NCBI GenBank assembly: GCA_902494545.1
Contig: CABUTP010000067.1
Location: 1 to 7,541 of the forward strand
Direction: 5' to 3'
DNA length: 7,541 nt
Origin: an uncultured Collinsella sp.
GTDB lineage: Bacteria; Actinomycetota; Coriobacteriia; Coriobacteriales; Coriobacteriaceae
How positions within the stretch are numbered: the stretch's first letter is position 1; the number at the start of each line of letters is the position of its first letter. A program made the position numbers and the translations under genes. A model generated the notes under the pieces. It was not told the origin of the DNA, did no database searches, and saw only the letters and a list, made by a program, of their open reading frames with translations. Below, one piece after another: positions 1 to 6,251 of this stretch.

Positions 1-538
1 AGCCGGCGTTGCACTCCAGCAGCGTGGCGGCCTGCTCGGGCGTGCAGTCCTTCTGCTCGATGATGCGCTCGATCTGACCATCGGCGCCCAGCTTGATGCG
101 GCCGTAGCCAAAAGGATCGGGCGGGGTCATGGTCATGACGGTGCAGGCGAGCTCGCCGGTGGCGACGGTCTGCGCGAACTTGGCGACGGTGTCGGCGGTG
201 ATGAGCGGCAGGTCGCCGTTGAGCACGACGACGGGGCCTTGCGTGATGCCGCAGGCCTCGAGCGCGACCTTGACGGCGTGGCCGGTGCCCAGGCGCTCGG
301 TCTGCTCGACGCACTCGACCTTGGTGGCGCTGTTGGCGTAGGCACCATCGATGAGGGCGCGCATCTCGTCGGCGTGGCTGCCGATGACGACCACGACGCG
401 GCTGCAGCCGGCCTTGATGGTGGCGTCGACGATCCACTGAACCATGGGCTTGCCCAGGATCTTGTGCGAAACCTTGCAGTGGTTCGACTTCATGCGGGTG
501 CCCTCGCCGGCGGCGAGGATAATTGCGGTTGCGTCCAT
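1..538 (-). CDS. glmU: GlmU, N-terminal (UDP-N-acetylglucosamine pyrophosphorylase) part, truncated by window edge
   Basis: Read leftward from ATG at 538, the frame stays open for 179 codons to the window edge, so the C-terminal part is missing. GlmU is a cytoplasmic enzyme making UDP-GlcNAc for peptidoglycan: the N-terminal domain uridylylates GlcNAc-1-phosphate and a C-terminal left-handed beta-helix acetylates glucosamine-1-phosphate. Visible here are the nucleotide-binding loop LAAGEGTRMKS (residues 8-18), followed by CKVSHKILGKPM where the family usually has PKVLH-x-GxPM, then EQTERLGTGHAV, the metal/uridine site NGDLPLI and GYGRI. The order and spacing are those of the pyrophosphorylase domain. 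AGGAG at 544-548 lies 5 nt before the ATG and fixes the start. It is divergent from the ECF operon. Whether the acetyltransferase domain follows cannot be seen, so a stand-alone nucleotidyltransferase of the same family is the only real alternative. Confidence 0.92.
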   Translation of the reverse strand, partial: MDATAIILAAGEGTRMKSNHCKVSHKILGKPMVQWIVDATIKAGCSRVVVVIGSHADEMRALIDGAYANSATKVECVEQTERLGTGHAVKVALEACGITQGPVVVLNGDLPLITADTVAKFAQTVATGELACTVMTMTPPDPFGYGRIKLGADGQIERIIEQKDCTPEQAATLLECNAG

Positions 539-570
539 GTGATCTCCTGTTACGTTATAGAGACGTGTGT

Positions 571-598
571 TTGGAAACGATACACGGCGCAATATGAT
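571..598 (+). promoter_or_regulatory. Candidate sigma-70-type promoter for the ECF operon
   Basis: TTGGAA (571-576, 4 of 6 to the -35 consensus) and TATGAT (593-598, 5 of 6 to the -10) are separated by 16 nt. The pair sits in the divergent glmU/ECF intergenic space, about 130 nt before the chosen GTG start, which would give a leader of roughly 120 nt. On the minus strand TATAAC (559-554) could be a -10 for glmU, but its -35 is poor. The call rests on sequence only. Confidence 0.4.
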
Positions 599-729
599 AC
601 CGCAGGCATATGATGAGCGCGTAACGATTGATGCGCGACGGCCGATGTCGGTGCCGACGGCGTGGTGTTTGCGCTGGTTTTGTATGGCGGCGGCGCTGCG
701 GCGTTGACGTTTTGAGCGAGGGGATGGGG

Positions 730-1623
730 GTGCCCGTGGATATCATGCGAGAGGAATCGGGCAACGAACCTGTCGCGGCATTTTCGATGTCGCATCCGGC
801 GGTGCCGGCGCTCTACATGGTGCTGACGTTGGGGCTCACCATGTTCTCGATGCAACCGGTGCTGATTGTGCTATCGCTTGCGGGCGGGTTGGCGTACGGG
901 CTTGCGACGCGCGGTGTTGCGCGCACGTTGGGGGCGCTTCGCTGGCAGCTGCCGGTGATTTTGATCATTGCACTGGTCAACCCGCTGTTTAGCGCCTCGG
1001 GCTCGACGGAGCTGTTTCGTATTGGCATGCGTGCGGTGTATCTAGAGAGCATGGTTTACGGCCTGTGCATGGGCGGGCTGTTTGTGGCGAGCGTGCTGTG
1101 GTTTGAGGCGGCGTCGTCGATGCTTGGCTACGACAAGGTGCTTGCGCTTTTGGGCAACGCCGCGCCGGTGATCGCACTCATGATTTCGATGTGCATGCGG
1201 CTTATCCCGCAGTTTTTGCACCGCGGCCGCACGGTGCTGGCGGTGCAGGACGCGATTGATGTGCCGGGGCGTGCGCCCACCGATCCCGTGCGATCGCGCC
1301 TGCGGGCTTCGAGCGTGCTGATGGGCTGGGGCATGGAAGATTCGCTGGAGCGCGCGGATGCCATGCGCTCGCGCGGGTGGGGTGCTGCGTCGCGCCGTAC
1401 GACGTATGCGCGGTATCGGCTGGGGCGCGGCGACGCTGCCGCGCTGGTCGGGCTCGCGCTGCTTGGTGCTGCCGCGGTGGCGGTGGCATGGACCGCGACA
1501 ACGCAGTATTCGTTTTACCCGCAGCTTTCGGTGCCCGCGCCGTGGCTGGGCTATGTCTTGTACGCTGCCTGGATGGTGCTGCCCTGTGTGTTGCATGCGA
1601 TCGATGAGAAGAGGTTTGGCTGA
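730..1623 (+). CDS. Energy-coupling factor (ECF) transporter transmembrane T component (EcfT/CbiQ family)
   Basis: From GTG at 730 this gives a 297-residue integral membrane protein. T components couple ATP hydrolysis by the two ECF ATPases to movement of the S component. Hydrophobic segments lie near residues 26-60, 73-90, 103-126, 137-160, 235-256 and 271-290. Between the last two groups is a cytoplasmic stretch ending in ERADAMRSRGWG (207-218), a clear match to the Ala-Arg-Ser/Gly coupling-helix motif of EcfT proteins, which docks on the ATPases. Start choice: AGGGG (719-723) is 6 nt before GTG 730. The frame is open back to TTG 628, but residues from there are Arg/Cys-rich and unlike the family, while ATG 745 and ATG 787 are possible later starts with weaker ribosome sites. 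First gene of the operon, it overlaps the ATPase gene by one base. The family is certain and the exact N-terminus is not. Confidence 0.9.
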   Translation: MPVDIMREESGNEPVAAFSMSHPAVPALYMVLTLGLTMFSMQPVLIVLSLAGGLAYGLATRGVARTLGALRWQLPVILIIALVNPLFSASGSTELFRIGMRAVYLESMVYGLCMGGLFVASVLWFEAASSMLGYDKVLALLGNAAPVIALMISMCMRLIPQFLHRGRTVLAVQDAIDVPGRAPTDPVRSRLRASSVLMGWGMEDSLERADAMRSRGWGAASRRTTYARYRLGRGDAAALVGLALLGAAAVAVAWTATTQYSFYPQLSVPAPWLGYVLYAAWMVLPCVLHAIDEKRFG

Positions 1624-3266
1624 TGGCTCGGTTGGATAGGGGCCCGGTGTCGGGCGCGGCGTGCGGCCCGGATATGCCGGCGATTGAGGTGCGGAGCCTG
1701 AGCTTTGCCTACCCCGGGGCTGACGCTGCGGTGCTCGAGGGGCTCGACTGGTCTGTTCCCCAAGGTGCATTTGCGCTGCTTGTCGGCGGTACCGGATCGG
1801 GGAAGTCGACGCTGCTGTCGCTGCTCAAGCCCGAGATTGCTCCGGCGGGCGAGCGCACTGGCGATACGCGTGTGCTGGGCGAGAACGTTGCCGACATGGA
1901 CGTGCGCGCGTCTGCGGAGCGCGTGGGCTACGTGTTCCAGGATCCCGAGAACCAGATTGTGTGCGAGACCGTGTGGCACGAGATGGCGTTTGGCCTAGAG
2001 AATCTGGGTGCGTCGCGCGACGAGATGCGCCGCCGTGTTGCCGAGACCAGCTATTTCTTTGGTCTGGAGGACTGGCTTCATCGCGATACCGATACGCTTT
2101 CGGGCGGTCGCAAGCAGCTGCTGTCGCTTGCCGCCGTCCTGGCGCTGCGTCCGCGTGTGCTGCTACTCGACGAGCCCACGTCTCAGCTCGATCCCGTTGC
2201 CGAGAAGAATTTTCTGCACGCGCTGTTTCGCGTGAACCGTGAGCTGGGCTGCACGGTTGTTGTGGCTACGCATCAACCGCGGCCGATGCTCGAGTATGCG
2301 ACGTGTGCGTACCGGATTGAGGGTGGTCGCGTGCGCGAGGTGGCGGATATGGCTTCTTTGGGACGCCGAGAATCGCTGTTTTCCGATGACATGTTGGGGT
2401 GGGGTGCCATCCAATGTGCAAAAAACGGAGTATTCAGCAGGCGTGAGGACAATTTGGGCTCTCTGGAGCCGTCCGGGGACGTATCGAGCGCGAAAAAAAG
2501 TTCGGAATTGGACAAATCGTCCAAATTTGTGGCGCAAACATCGCTCGAGAACGGCTCGGAAGCCTTCCCGCGTACGGATGGAAGCAGAATACTCCGAAAA
2601 ATGCACGGCGGGTCGGCTACCACCCTGTCGGAAGGCTGGTTTCGCTACGATCGCGCGGGCGGTTGGGTGCTGCGCGGGCTCGATGTGACGTTTTCAGCCG
2701 GCGCGGTGCATGCGGTCGTGGGCGGAAATGGTTGCGGCAAGTCGACGATGCTCTCGGTGCTGGCCAAGACGGCTAAGCTGCAGCGTGGCCGCATGGTGCG
2801 CGGGACGGCTTCGGCGGCGCTGCTGCCACAGAATCCCAAGGCATTGCTGGTCGCCGAAACGGTGCGCGACGAGCTGATGGAATGGGCTTCGACCTGCGGA
2901 TACGACGAGGCTGTGGCGCGGGAGCGCGCGGCGAGCCTGGGCCTGGCGGGCCTGGAGGCGCGTCACCCGTACGATCTTTCGGGCGGTCAGCGCCAGCTGC
3001 TTGCATTGGCAAAGCTGCTGTTGATTGGTCCGGAGCTGCTGCTGCTTGATGAGCCCACCAAGGGCCTTGATCTGGCAAGTCGCTGCATTATCGCCCGAGC
3101 CCTGCGCGAGCATGCGCAGGCCGGCGGCACCGTCGTCATTGCCACGCACGACTTAGATTTTGCCGAGCAGGTGTCCGACGACGTCGCCATGATGTTCGAC
3201 GGCGAGATCGCCTGCATGGAGCCTCCGGCAGATTTCTTTGCCGACAACGTGTTCTACAGGGCGTGA
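1623..3266 (+). CDS. ECF transporter ATPase, two ABC domains fused in one chain (A1-A2)
   Basis: This 547-residue protein energises the importer from the cytoplasmic side. Domain 1 (about 20-235): Walker A GGTGSGKS at 55-62, Q-loop Gln106, signature LSGGR (159-163, Arg in place of the usual Gln), Walker B VLLLDEPT (179-186) with Glu184, switch His217. Domain 2 (about 333-537): Walker A GGNGCGKS at 367-374, Q-loop Gln403, signature LSGGQ (452-456), Walker B with Asp476-Glu477, His509. All catalytic motifs are intact in both halves, so both sites look competent. In many ECF systems the ATPases are two genes of about 280 residues; here they are joined by a linker (about 238-335) that is polar, low in complexity and lower in GC than its surroundings. 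Most of the linker is encoded by an inverted-repeat element (2417-2605). The start ATG shares its A with the TGA of the T-component gene, with GAGG at 1611-1614, which suggests translational coupling. Confidence 0.94.
   Translation: MARLDRGPVSGAACGPDMPAIEVRSLSFAYPGADAAVLEGLDWSVPQGAFALLVGGTGSGKSTLLSLLKPEIAPAGERTGDTRVLGENVADMDVRASAERVGYVFQDPENQIVCETVWHEMAFGLENLGASRDEMRRRVAETSYFFGLEDWLHRDTDTLSGGRKQLLSLAAVLALRPRVLLLDEPTSQLDPVAEKNFLHALFRVNRELGCTVVVATHQPRPMLEYATCAYRIEGGRVREVADMASLGRRESLFSDDMLGWGAIQCAKNGVFSRREDNLGSLEPSGDVSSAKKSSELDKSSKFVAQTSLENGSEAFPRTDGSRILRKMHGGSATTLSEGWFRYDRAGGWVLRGLDVTFSAGAVHAVVGGNGCGKSTMLSVLAKTAKLQRGRMVRGTASAALLPQNPKALLVAETVRDELMEWASTCGYDEAVARERAASLGLAGLEARHPYDLSGGQRQLLALAKLLLIGPELLLLDEPTKGLDLASRCIIARALREHAQAGGTVVIATHDLDFAEQVSDDVAMMFDGEIACMEPPADFFADNVFYRA
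2417..2605. repeat. Nested inverted-repeat (MITE-like) element in frame within the ATPase linker
   Basis: The ends CGGAGTATTC (2426-2435) and GAATACTCCG (2587-2596) are perfect inverted repeats. Flanking them, TGCA+A5 on the left (2417-2425) faces A5+TGCA on the right (2597-2605). Inside, in nested order, are GGCT/AGCC (2457-2460/2561-2564), GAGCCGT/ACGGCTC (2466-2472/2551-2557), TCGAGCG/CGCTCGA (2484-2490/2542-2548) and a central TTGGAC/GTCCAA hairpin (2508-2513/2519-2524). The span is 189 nt, exactly 63 codons, with no stop in the ATPase frame, and encodes residues about 265-328 of the linker. TGCA at both ends (2417-2420 and 2602-2605) could be a 4-bp target duplication. The inverted repeats are seen directly; that this is a mobile or dispersed element is inference. 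Confidence 0.65.
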
Positions 3267-3270
3267 TGGG

Positions 3271-3984
3271 ATGACGGATCATCGCGCCTCGCGCCTACTC
3301 ACAAAAATGGAGATTCCGCTGCTCCTGGCGGTGCCGGCAGTGATGACTGCGGCGTTGCTGGCGGGCATTGAGCAGGCGGCGCTTGCCATGCTGGTTGTAG
3401 TGGCGCTCGTGCTCGCGCTGTTCTTTGCGGGCTATGAGACCTCGCGCCCGGGCCTGCGCCAGATCATGCCCACGCTGGTGCTGGCGGCGCTGGCCGCGGC
3501 GGGGCGCATCCTGTTTGGGCCCATTCCCGATTTTAAGCCCGTGAGCGCTATCGCCATTATCGCGGGTGCGACACTTGGCCGTCGCAATGGTTTTATGGTC
3601 GGCGCGTTGGCAGCGCTGACCAGTAATTTCTTTTTTGGACAGGGCATGTGGACGCCATGGCAGATGTATGCCTGGGGTCTGGTTGGCTATGTTGGCGGCG
3701 CGCTGGCGCATGCGGGCGCGTTCGACCGTGCGGATGGAACCGTGCGCATGCCGGCGCTGTTGGCATATGGCTTTGCCTCGGGCTTGCTGTATGGCGTCGT
3801 AATCAACGCGTATGACATCATTGGTTTTGTGCAGCCGCTCACCTGGGCAGGCGCCGCAGCGCGTCTTGCTACGGCGGTGCCGTTCGACATCATGCATAGC
3901 CTCGCGACCTGCGTGTTTTTGGCCGCTCTGTACAAGCCCTGGTGTCGCCGCATCAACCGCGTCGTCGTGAAGTACGGGCTGTAG
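3271..3984 (+). CDS. ECF transporter substrate-binding S component, substrate unknown
   Basis: This is a 237-residue, very hydrophobic protein with about six membrane segments (roughly 14-32, 36-54, 64-82, 92-122 as a hairpin-like pair, 131-148, 162-182 and 195-221) and a basic C-terminal tail. That is the size and build of ECF S components, which bind a vitamin or other micronutrient. The most distinctive stretch is PIPDFKPVSAIAIIAGATLG (85-104) followed by FFFGQGMWTPWQMYAWG (120-136), which resembles S components encoded beside dedicated T and A genes in actinobacteria. A cobalamin or cobalamin-precursor substrate (CbrT-type) is conceivable but not shown, so no symbol is given. ATG 3271 is preceded by AGGG (3258-3261) and lies 4 nt after the ATPase stop. 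The frame extends to 3238, but that would overlap the ATPase. As the last gene of the operon, it supports a self-contained importer that need not share a housekeeping EcfAAT module. Confidence 0.85.
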   Translation: MTDHRASRLLTKMEIPLLLAVPAVMTAALLAGIEQAALAMLVVVALVLALFFAGYETSRPGLRQIMPTLVLAALAAAGRILFGPIPDFKPVSAIAIIAGATLGRRNGFMVGALAALTSNFFFGQGMWTPWQMYAWGLVGYVGGALAHAGAFDRADGTVRMPALLAYGFASGLLYGVVINAYDIIGFVQPLTWAGAAARLATAVPFDIMHSLATCVFLAALYKPWCRRINRVVVKYGL

Positions 3985-4023
3985 TGGCGGTTGCGCCGGG
4001 GCGAGAATCAATACTGCCTCGGT

Positions 4024-4204
4024 GTCATATCAAAACTATGCCGGTTTACGGGGCTGGATTGACGCAGACCGACTATACCGGCATTTTTCGAAAATAGATG
4101 AGCCGTCTACCTGCGGCTTTATTTTGCTCGAATTGCGTGTGGTTAGGGATCTGCGATTCAGCCCCGTAAACCGGCATAGTTTTGGAATGGCCGGCTGATA
4201 TGAC
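4024..4204. repeat. Long-hairpin repeat element 1 (26-bp perfect terminal inverted repeat)
   Basis: Bases 4031-4056 (starting CAAAACTATGCC) are perfectly complementary to 4159-4184 (ending GGCATAGTTTTG), a 26-bp stem enclosing 102 nt. A further stem CGCAGA/TCTGCG (4063-4068/4150-4155) continues inward. An apical hairpin follows: AAAATA/TATTTT (4091-4096/4120-4125) and AGCCG/CGGCT (4101-4105/4114-4118) around loop TCTACCTG. Outside the main stem, GTCATATCA (4024-4032) matches TGATATGAC (4196-4204) as a 9-bp outer repeat. The whole can fold into one long hairpin as RNA or extrude as a cruciform. No transposase is encoded; a non-autonomous mobile element or structured RNA is inferred. Placed just after the ECF operon, it could also terminate or stabilise that transcript. 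Confidence 0.8.
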
Positions 4205-4285
4205 GGGCGTCGTGGCCCTCGGAGAGCCAAATCGATTCGTTTTCTTCCGCCCCCAGACGTCCCCAGGGAATCAGTTGACGGCGCT

Positions 4286-4447
4286 TGCCACGAAACTGGC
4301 CCATCTACTACGTTTAGATTAATACCCCCGACCATGACCGCGTTTTATGAAAAACCGCAGGCTTTCTACCTGCGGTTTTCGTTTTGCGTTGTTCGCTGTG
4401 GTTGAGGGCAGTGGCTTAAACGTAGTAGATGGGCCAGTTTCGTGGCA
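4286..4447. repeat. Long-hairpin repeat element 2 (31-bp perfect terminal inverted repeat)
   Basis: Bases 4286-4316 (starting TGCCACGAAACTGG) are perfectly complementary to 4417-4447 (ending CCAGTTTCGTGGCA), a 31-bp stem enclosing 100 nt. The centre carries an 11-bp hairpin (4351-4361/4369-4379). An outer pair, AGGGAATC (4265-4272) and GATTCCCT (4463-4470), flanks it nearly symmetrically, 13 and 15 nt from the stem. The core shares TCTACCTGCGG (4365-4375; 4106-4116 in element 1) and TGTGGTT (4397-4403; 4138-4144 in element 1), 32 nt apart in both. It therefore looks like a relative of element 1 with a different stem sequence. No protein is encoded within. Confidence 0.8.
4351..4379. terminator. 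Central hairpin of element 2, terminator-like in both directions
   Basis: AAAACCGCAGG (4351-4361) pairs with CCTGCGGTTTT (4369-4379) over 11 bp around a 7-nt loop. The GC-rich stem ends in A/T runs on both sides, and CGTTTTG follows on the plus strand, so it has the form of a bidirectional intrinsic terminator. Its position between convergent genes fits that role, though it may simply be the conserved apex of the repeat. Confidence 0.55.
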
Positions 4448-4480
4448 GGGGGGGGCCGCGTGGATTCCCTCGCGAGGTGA

Positions 4481-4517
4481 AAATGATCCCCTTTACTCCG
4501 TCCCCGGGGGATCATTT
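4481..4517 (-). terminator. Hairpin downstream of xth, probable terminator
   Basis: AAATGATCCCC (4481-4491) and GGGGATCATTT (4507-4517) form a perfect 11-bp stem with a 15-nt loop. On the minus strand it lies 6 nt after the xth stop codon and its 3' arm runs into ATTTTC, a short T-run. The loop contains CCGTCCCC (GGGGACGG on the minus strand), a motif that recurs elsewhere in the window. Termination of xth is the likeliest role; the long loop and short T-run make it a moderate candidate. Confidence 0.55.
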
Positions 4518-4523
4518 GAGGGG

Positions 4524-5342
4524 TTAGAGCTCCAGGGCGAGGGTGACGGGGCAGTGGTCGCTGCCGAAGATGTCGCCGCGGATGCCGGTGCCGCGTACGT
4601 TGCCGGCGATTGCGTCGCTCACCAGAAAGTAGTCGATGCGCCAGCCTGCGTTGTTCTTGCGGGCATTAAAGCGGTAGCTCCACCAGCTGTAGACGCCCTC
4701 GACGTCCGGATTGGCCGCGCGCCAGGTGTCGGTAAAACCGGCGTCGAGCAGCTCGGTAAACTTGCCGCGCTCCTCGTCCGAAAAGCCGGCGTTGCCGCGG
4801 TTGGACTTGGGGTTCTTAAGGTCGATCTCCTCGTGCGCCACGTTAAAGTCGCCGCAGGTTACGACGGGCTTGCCGGTCTCGCGCTCAAGCGCGCTCAAAA
4901 AGCCGCGATAGGCATCGTCCCAGGCCATGCGCACATCGATACGCGCGAGCTCATTTTGGGCGTTGGGCGTATAGACGTCCACAAACCAAAACTTGTCGAA
5001 CTCGAGCGCGCAGACGCGGCCCTCGGTTGCGGCTTGGGCGACGAGCTCGGCTGCCTCGCCCTCGTCGGCGTAAGGTGGCAGCGCGTCGGCGCGCAGCACG
5101 CGCAGCGGTTCCTGGCGGCTAAAGACCGCGGTGCCCGAGTAGCCCTTGCGCTCGGCGTAGCTCCAGGTTTGATGATAGCCGGGCAGGTCGATATCGACCT
5201 GGCCCTCCTGCAGCTTGGTCTCTTGCAGCGCCAAGATATCGACGTCGAGTTCCTGTGCGATCTGGATAAAGCCCGGGTCCTTTTTGAGCACGGCGCGCAG
5301 GCCGTTGACGTTCCACGAGGCGAAAGTGTAAGTCTGAGGCAT
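4524..5342 (-). CDS. xth: Exodeoxyribonuclease III / AP endonuclease (Xth/ExoA family)
   Basis: This 272-residue cytoplasmic repair enzyme cleaves DNA at abasic sites and removes 3'-blocking groups in base-excision repair. The family is about 250-280 residues and the protein is complete. Landmarks of the Mg-dependent endonuclease/exonuclease/phosphatase fold are all present: WNVNGLRA (10-17, Asn13), LQETK (39-43, metal ligand Glu41), YTPN with Tyr124, GDFNVAH (164-170, Asp165 and Asn167), SWWSYRF (219-225), WRIDYFLVS (234-242, Asp237) and GSDHCPV (260-266, Asp262-His263 pair). ATG at 5342 has AAAGGA (5347-5352) on the minus strand as ribosome site. It converges on the ECF operon across the repeat region and diverges from the SIR2 gene over a 113-nt gap (5343-5455) where no convincing promoter was found for either. 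It appears to be a single-gene transcript. The long plus-strand frame over it (4347-5411) is a shadow. Confidence 0.96.
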   Translation of the reverse strand: MPQTYTFASWNVNGLRAVLKKDPGFIQIAQELDVDILALQETKLQEGQVDIDLPGYHQTWSYAERKGYSGTAVFSRQEPLRVLRADALPPYADEGEAAELVAQAATEGRVCALEFDKFWFVDVYTPNAQNELARIDVRMAWDDAYRGFLSALERETGKPVVTCGDFNVAHEEIDLKNPKSNRGNAGFSDEERGKFTELLDAGFTDTWRAANPDVEGVYSWWSYRFNARKNNAGWRIDYFLVSDAIAGNVRGTGIRGDIFGSDHCPVTLALEL

Positions 5343-5455
5343 GGTGTCCTTTCGACGAGGTTGGCAGGCTTAAGATTAACGCAACAAAAGCGGGGCGGAG
5401 TCCGCGAGTGATAGCGCGAACGCCGCTGTCCCGGAGACACGGACGGAGGACTTAC

Positions 5456-6208
5456 ATGACGCAGGCAATATCGGACCCCAAACAGGCCTCCGCCGCGCTG
5501 GCGGAGCTGTTCGAAACCCATAGCCACGTGGTCTTCTTTGGCGGCGCGGGCGTATCCACGGCAAGCGGCATTCCCGATTTCCGCAGCGTGGACGGCCTGT
5601 ATCGCCAGCAGTTTGCCTATCCGCCCGAGACCATGCTCTCGCACAGCTTCTACGAGGCGCATCCGGCGGAGTTTTTCGACTTCTACCGGACCAAGATGAT
5701 CGCCCTTAGCGCCAGGCCCAACCACTGCCACGCCAAGCTGGCGGAGCTGGAGCGCGCCGGCAAGCTCGACGCCGTGGTGACGCAAAACATCGACGGCCTG
5801 CATCAGGCGGCTGGTTCACGGCGCGTGTTTGAGCTGCATGGCTCGATCCACCGCAATATCTGCCAGACGTGCGGCGCGGTCTACAGCGCCGAATGGATTT
5901 GCGCGCGCGAGCACGAGGACGCCGCGGGTGTGCCCGTGTGCCCTGCGTGCGGCGGTCGCATCAAACCCGATGTGGTCCTCTACGAAGAGCCGCTCGATGA
6001 GCGTGTGCTTACCGGCGCCGTCGCTGCCATCGCCGCAGCCGACGCCCTCGTCGTGGGCGGAACCTCGCTCGTGGTGTATCCGGCGGCGGGCCTCACTCGT
6101 TACTTTACCGGCGATACGCTGGCCATTTGCAATTTGGCGCCCACCGATCAGGATGCAAATGCCGACCTGCTGATTTCTTGCGACATCGCGGCCGCGTTTG
6201 CGTTCTAG
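5456..6208 (+). CDS. SIR2-family NAD-dependent protein deacylase (sirtuin)
   Basis: This 250-residue enzyme removes acyl groups from protein lysines using NAD+, yielding nicotinamide and O-acyl-ADP-ribose. Features in order: NAD-binding GAGVSTASGIPDFRS (30-44), RPNHCH (87-92), TQNIDGLHQ (109-117), FELHGS (125-130) with catalytic His128, a zinc site Cys136-x2-Cys139 and Cys162-x2-Cys165, then GGTSLVVYPA (201-210) and CNLAPT (225-230) for the NAD ribose. In E. coli CobB and SIRT5, desuccinylase activity goes with a Tyr-x-x-Arg pair; here the aligned stretch appears to be Tyr77-Arg-Thr-Lys80, so a plain deacetylase is more likely. ATG 5456 has GGAGG (5445-5449) 6 nt upstream; the frame extends to 5408 but lacks a comparable site. 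No acetyl-CoA synthetase or acetyltransferase lies adjacent, so targets cannot be inferred from neighbours. Confidence 0.95.
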   Translation: MTQAISDPKQASAALAELFETHSHVVFFGGAGVSTASGIPDFRSVDGLYRQQFAYPPETMLSHSFYEAHPAEFFDFYRTKMIALSARPNHCHAKLAELERAGKLDAVVTQNIDGLHQAAGSRRVFELHGSIHRNICQTCGAVYSAEWICAREHEDAAGVPVCPACGGRIKPDVVLYEEPLDERVLTGAVAAIAAADALVVGGTSLVVYPAAGLTRYFTGDTLAICNLAPTDQDANADLLISCDIAAAFAF

Positions 6209-6228
6209 CCCATGTGCGCGGATACAAT
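6198..6228 (+). promoter_or_regulatory. Weak candidate promoter for folP
   Basis: TACAAT (6223-6228, 5 of 6 to the -10 consensus) lies between the SIR2 gene and folP. The best -35 is TTGCGT (6198-6203), but the spacing of 19 nt is long. If it is real, folP has its own start site near 6235 and a leader of about 70 nt that contains the hairpin at 6252-6285. Confidence 0.3.
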
Positions 6229-6251
6229 AGAAAGACTGAGTGCAAAGCGAC

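Larger units (their letters stand above)
3985..4523. other. Convergent intergenic region filled with inverted repeats; no credible gene
   Basis: These 539 nt lie between the 3' ends of the S-component gene (plus strand) and xth (minus strand). They hold two long-hairpin elements (4024-4204 and 4286-4447) and a terminator-like hairpin (4481-4517). A weak 7-bp stem with one wobble pair, CCGGGGC/GCCTCGG (3996-4002/4016-4022), lies just after the S-component stop without a T-run. Between the two elements, 4205-4285 holds the left arm (4265-4272) of a short outer repeat around element 2 and otherwise nothing recognisable. Short open frames here run through the repeat stems and have no ribosome sites. 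Confidence 0.8.

Noticed and set aside
628..729. N-terminal extension of the T component back to TTG 628 or ATG 631
   Set aside because: The added residues are Arg/Cys-rich and unlike the family; GTG 730 has a well-spaced AGGGG.
539..729. Cobalamin or other riboswitch upstream of the ECF operon
   Set aside because: No B12-box-like element or other recognisable aptamer core was found, and the space is short.
1042..1770. 242-codon minus-strand open frame across the T component and ATPase start
   Set aside because: Arg/His/Pro-rich antisense shadow of two well-supported genes.
4038..4088. Local hairpin ATGCCGGT/ACCGGCAT followed by TTTTT as a terminator for the ECF operon
   Set aside because: The 8-bp stem has a loop of about 30 nt and competes with the perfect 26-bp stem of element 1, so it was not listed separately.
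4038..4097. 19-residue open frame starting in the left stem of element 1
   Set aside because: It starts within the inverted-repeat stem with no ribosome site and has no conserved features; explained by the repeat.
3985..4523. CRISPR array
   Set aside because: The repeats are inverted and only pairwise; there are no regularly spaced direct repeats and no cas genes.
4347..5411. 354-codon plus-strand open frame across xth
   Set aside because: It begins inside repeat element 2 and runs antisense to a perfect Xth match; Ala/Val/Gly-rich composition is typical of shadows in high-GC DNA.
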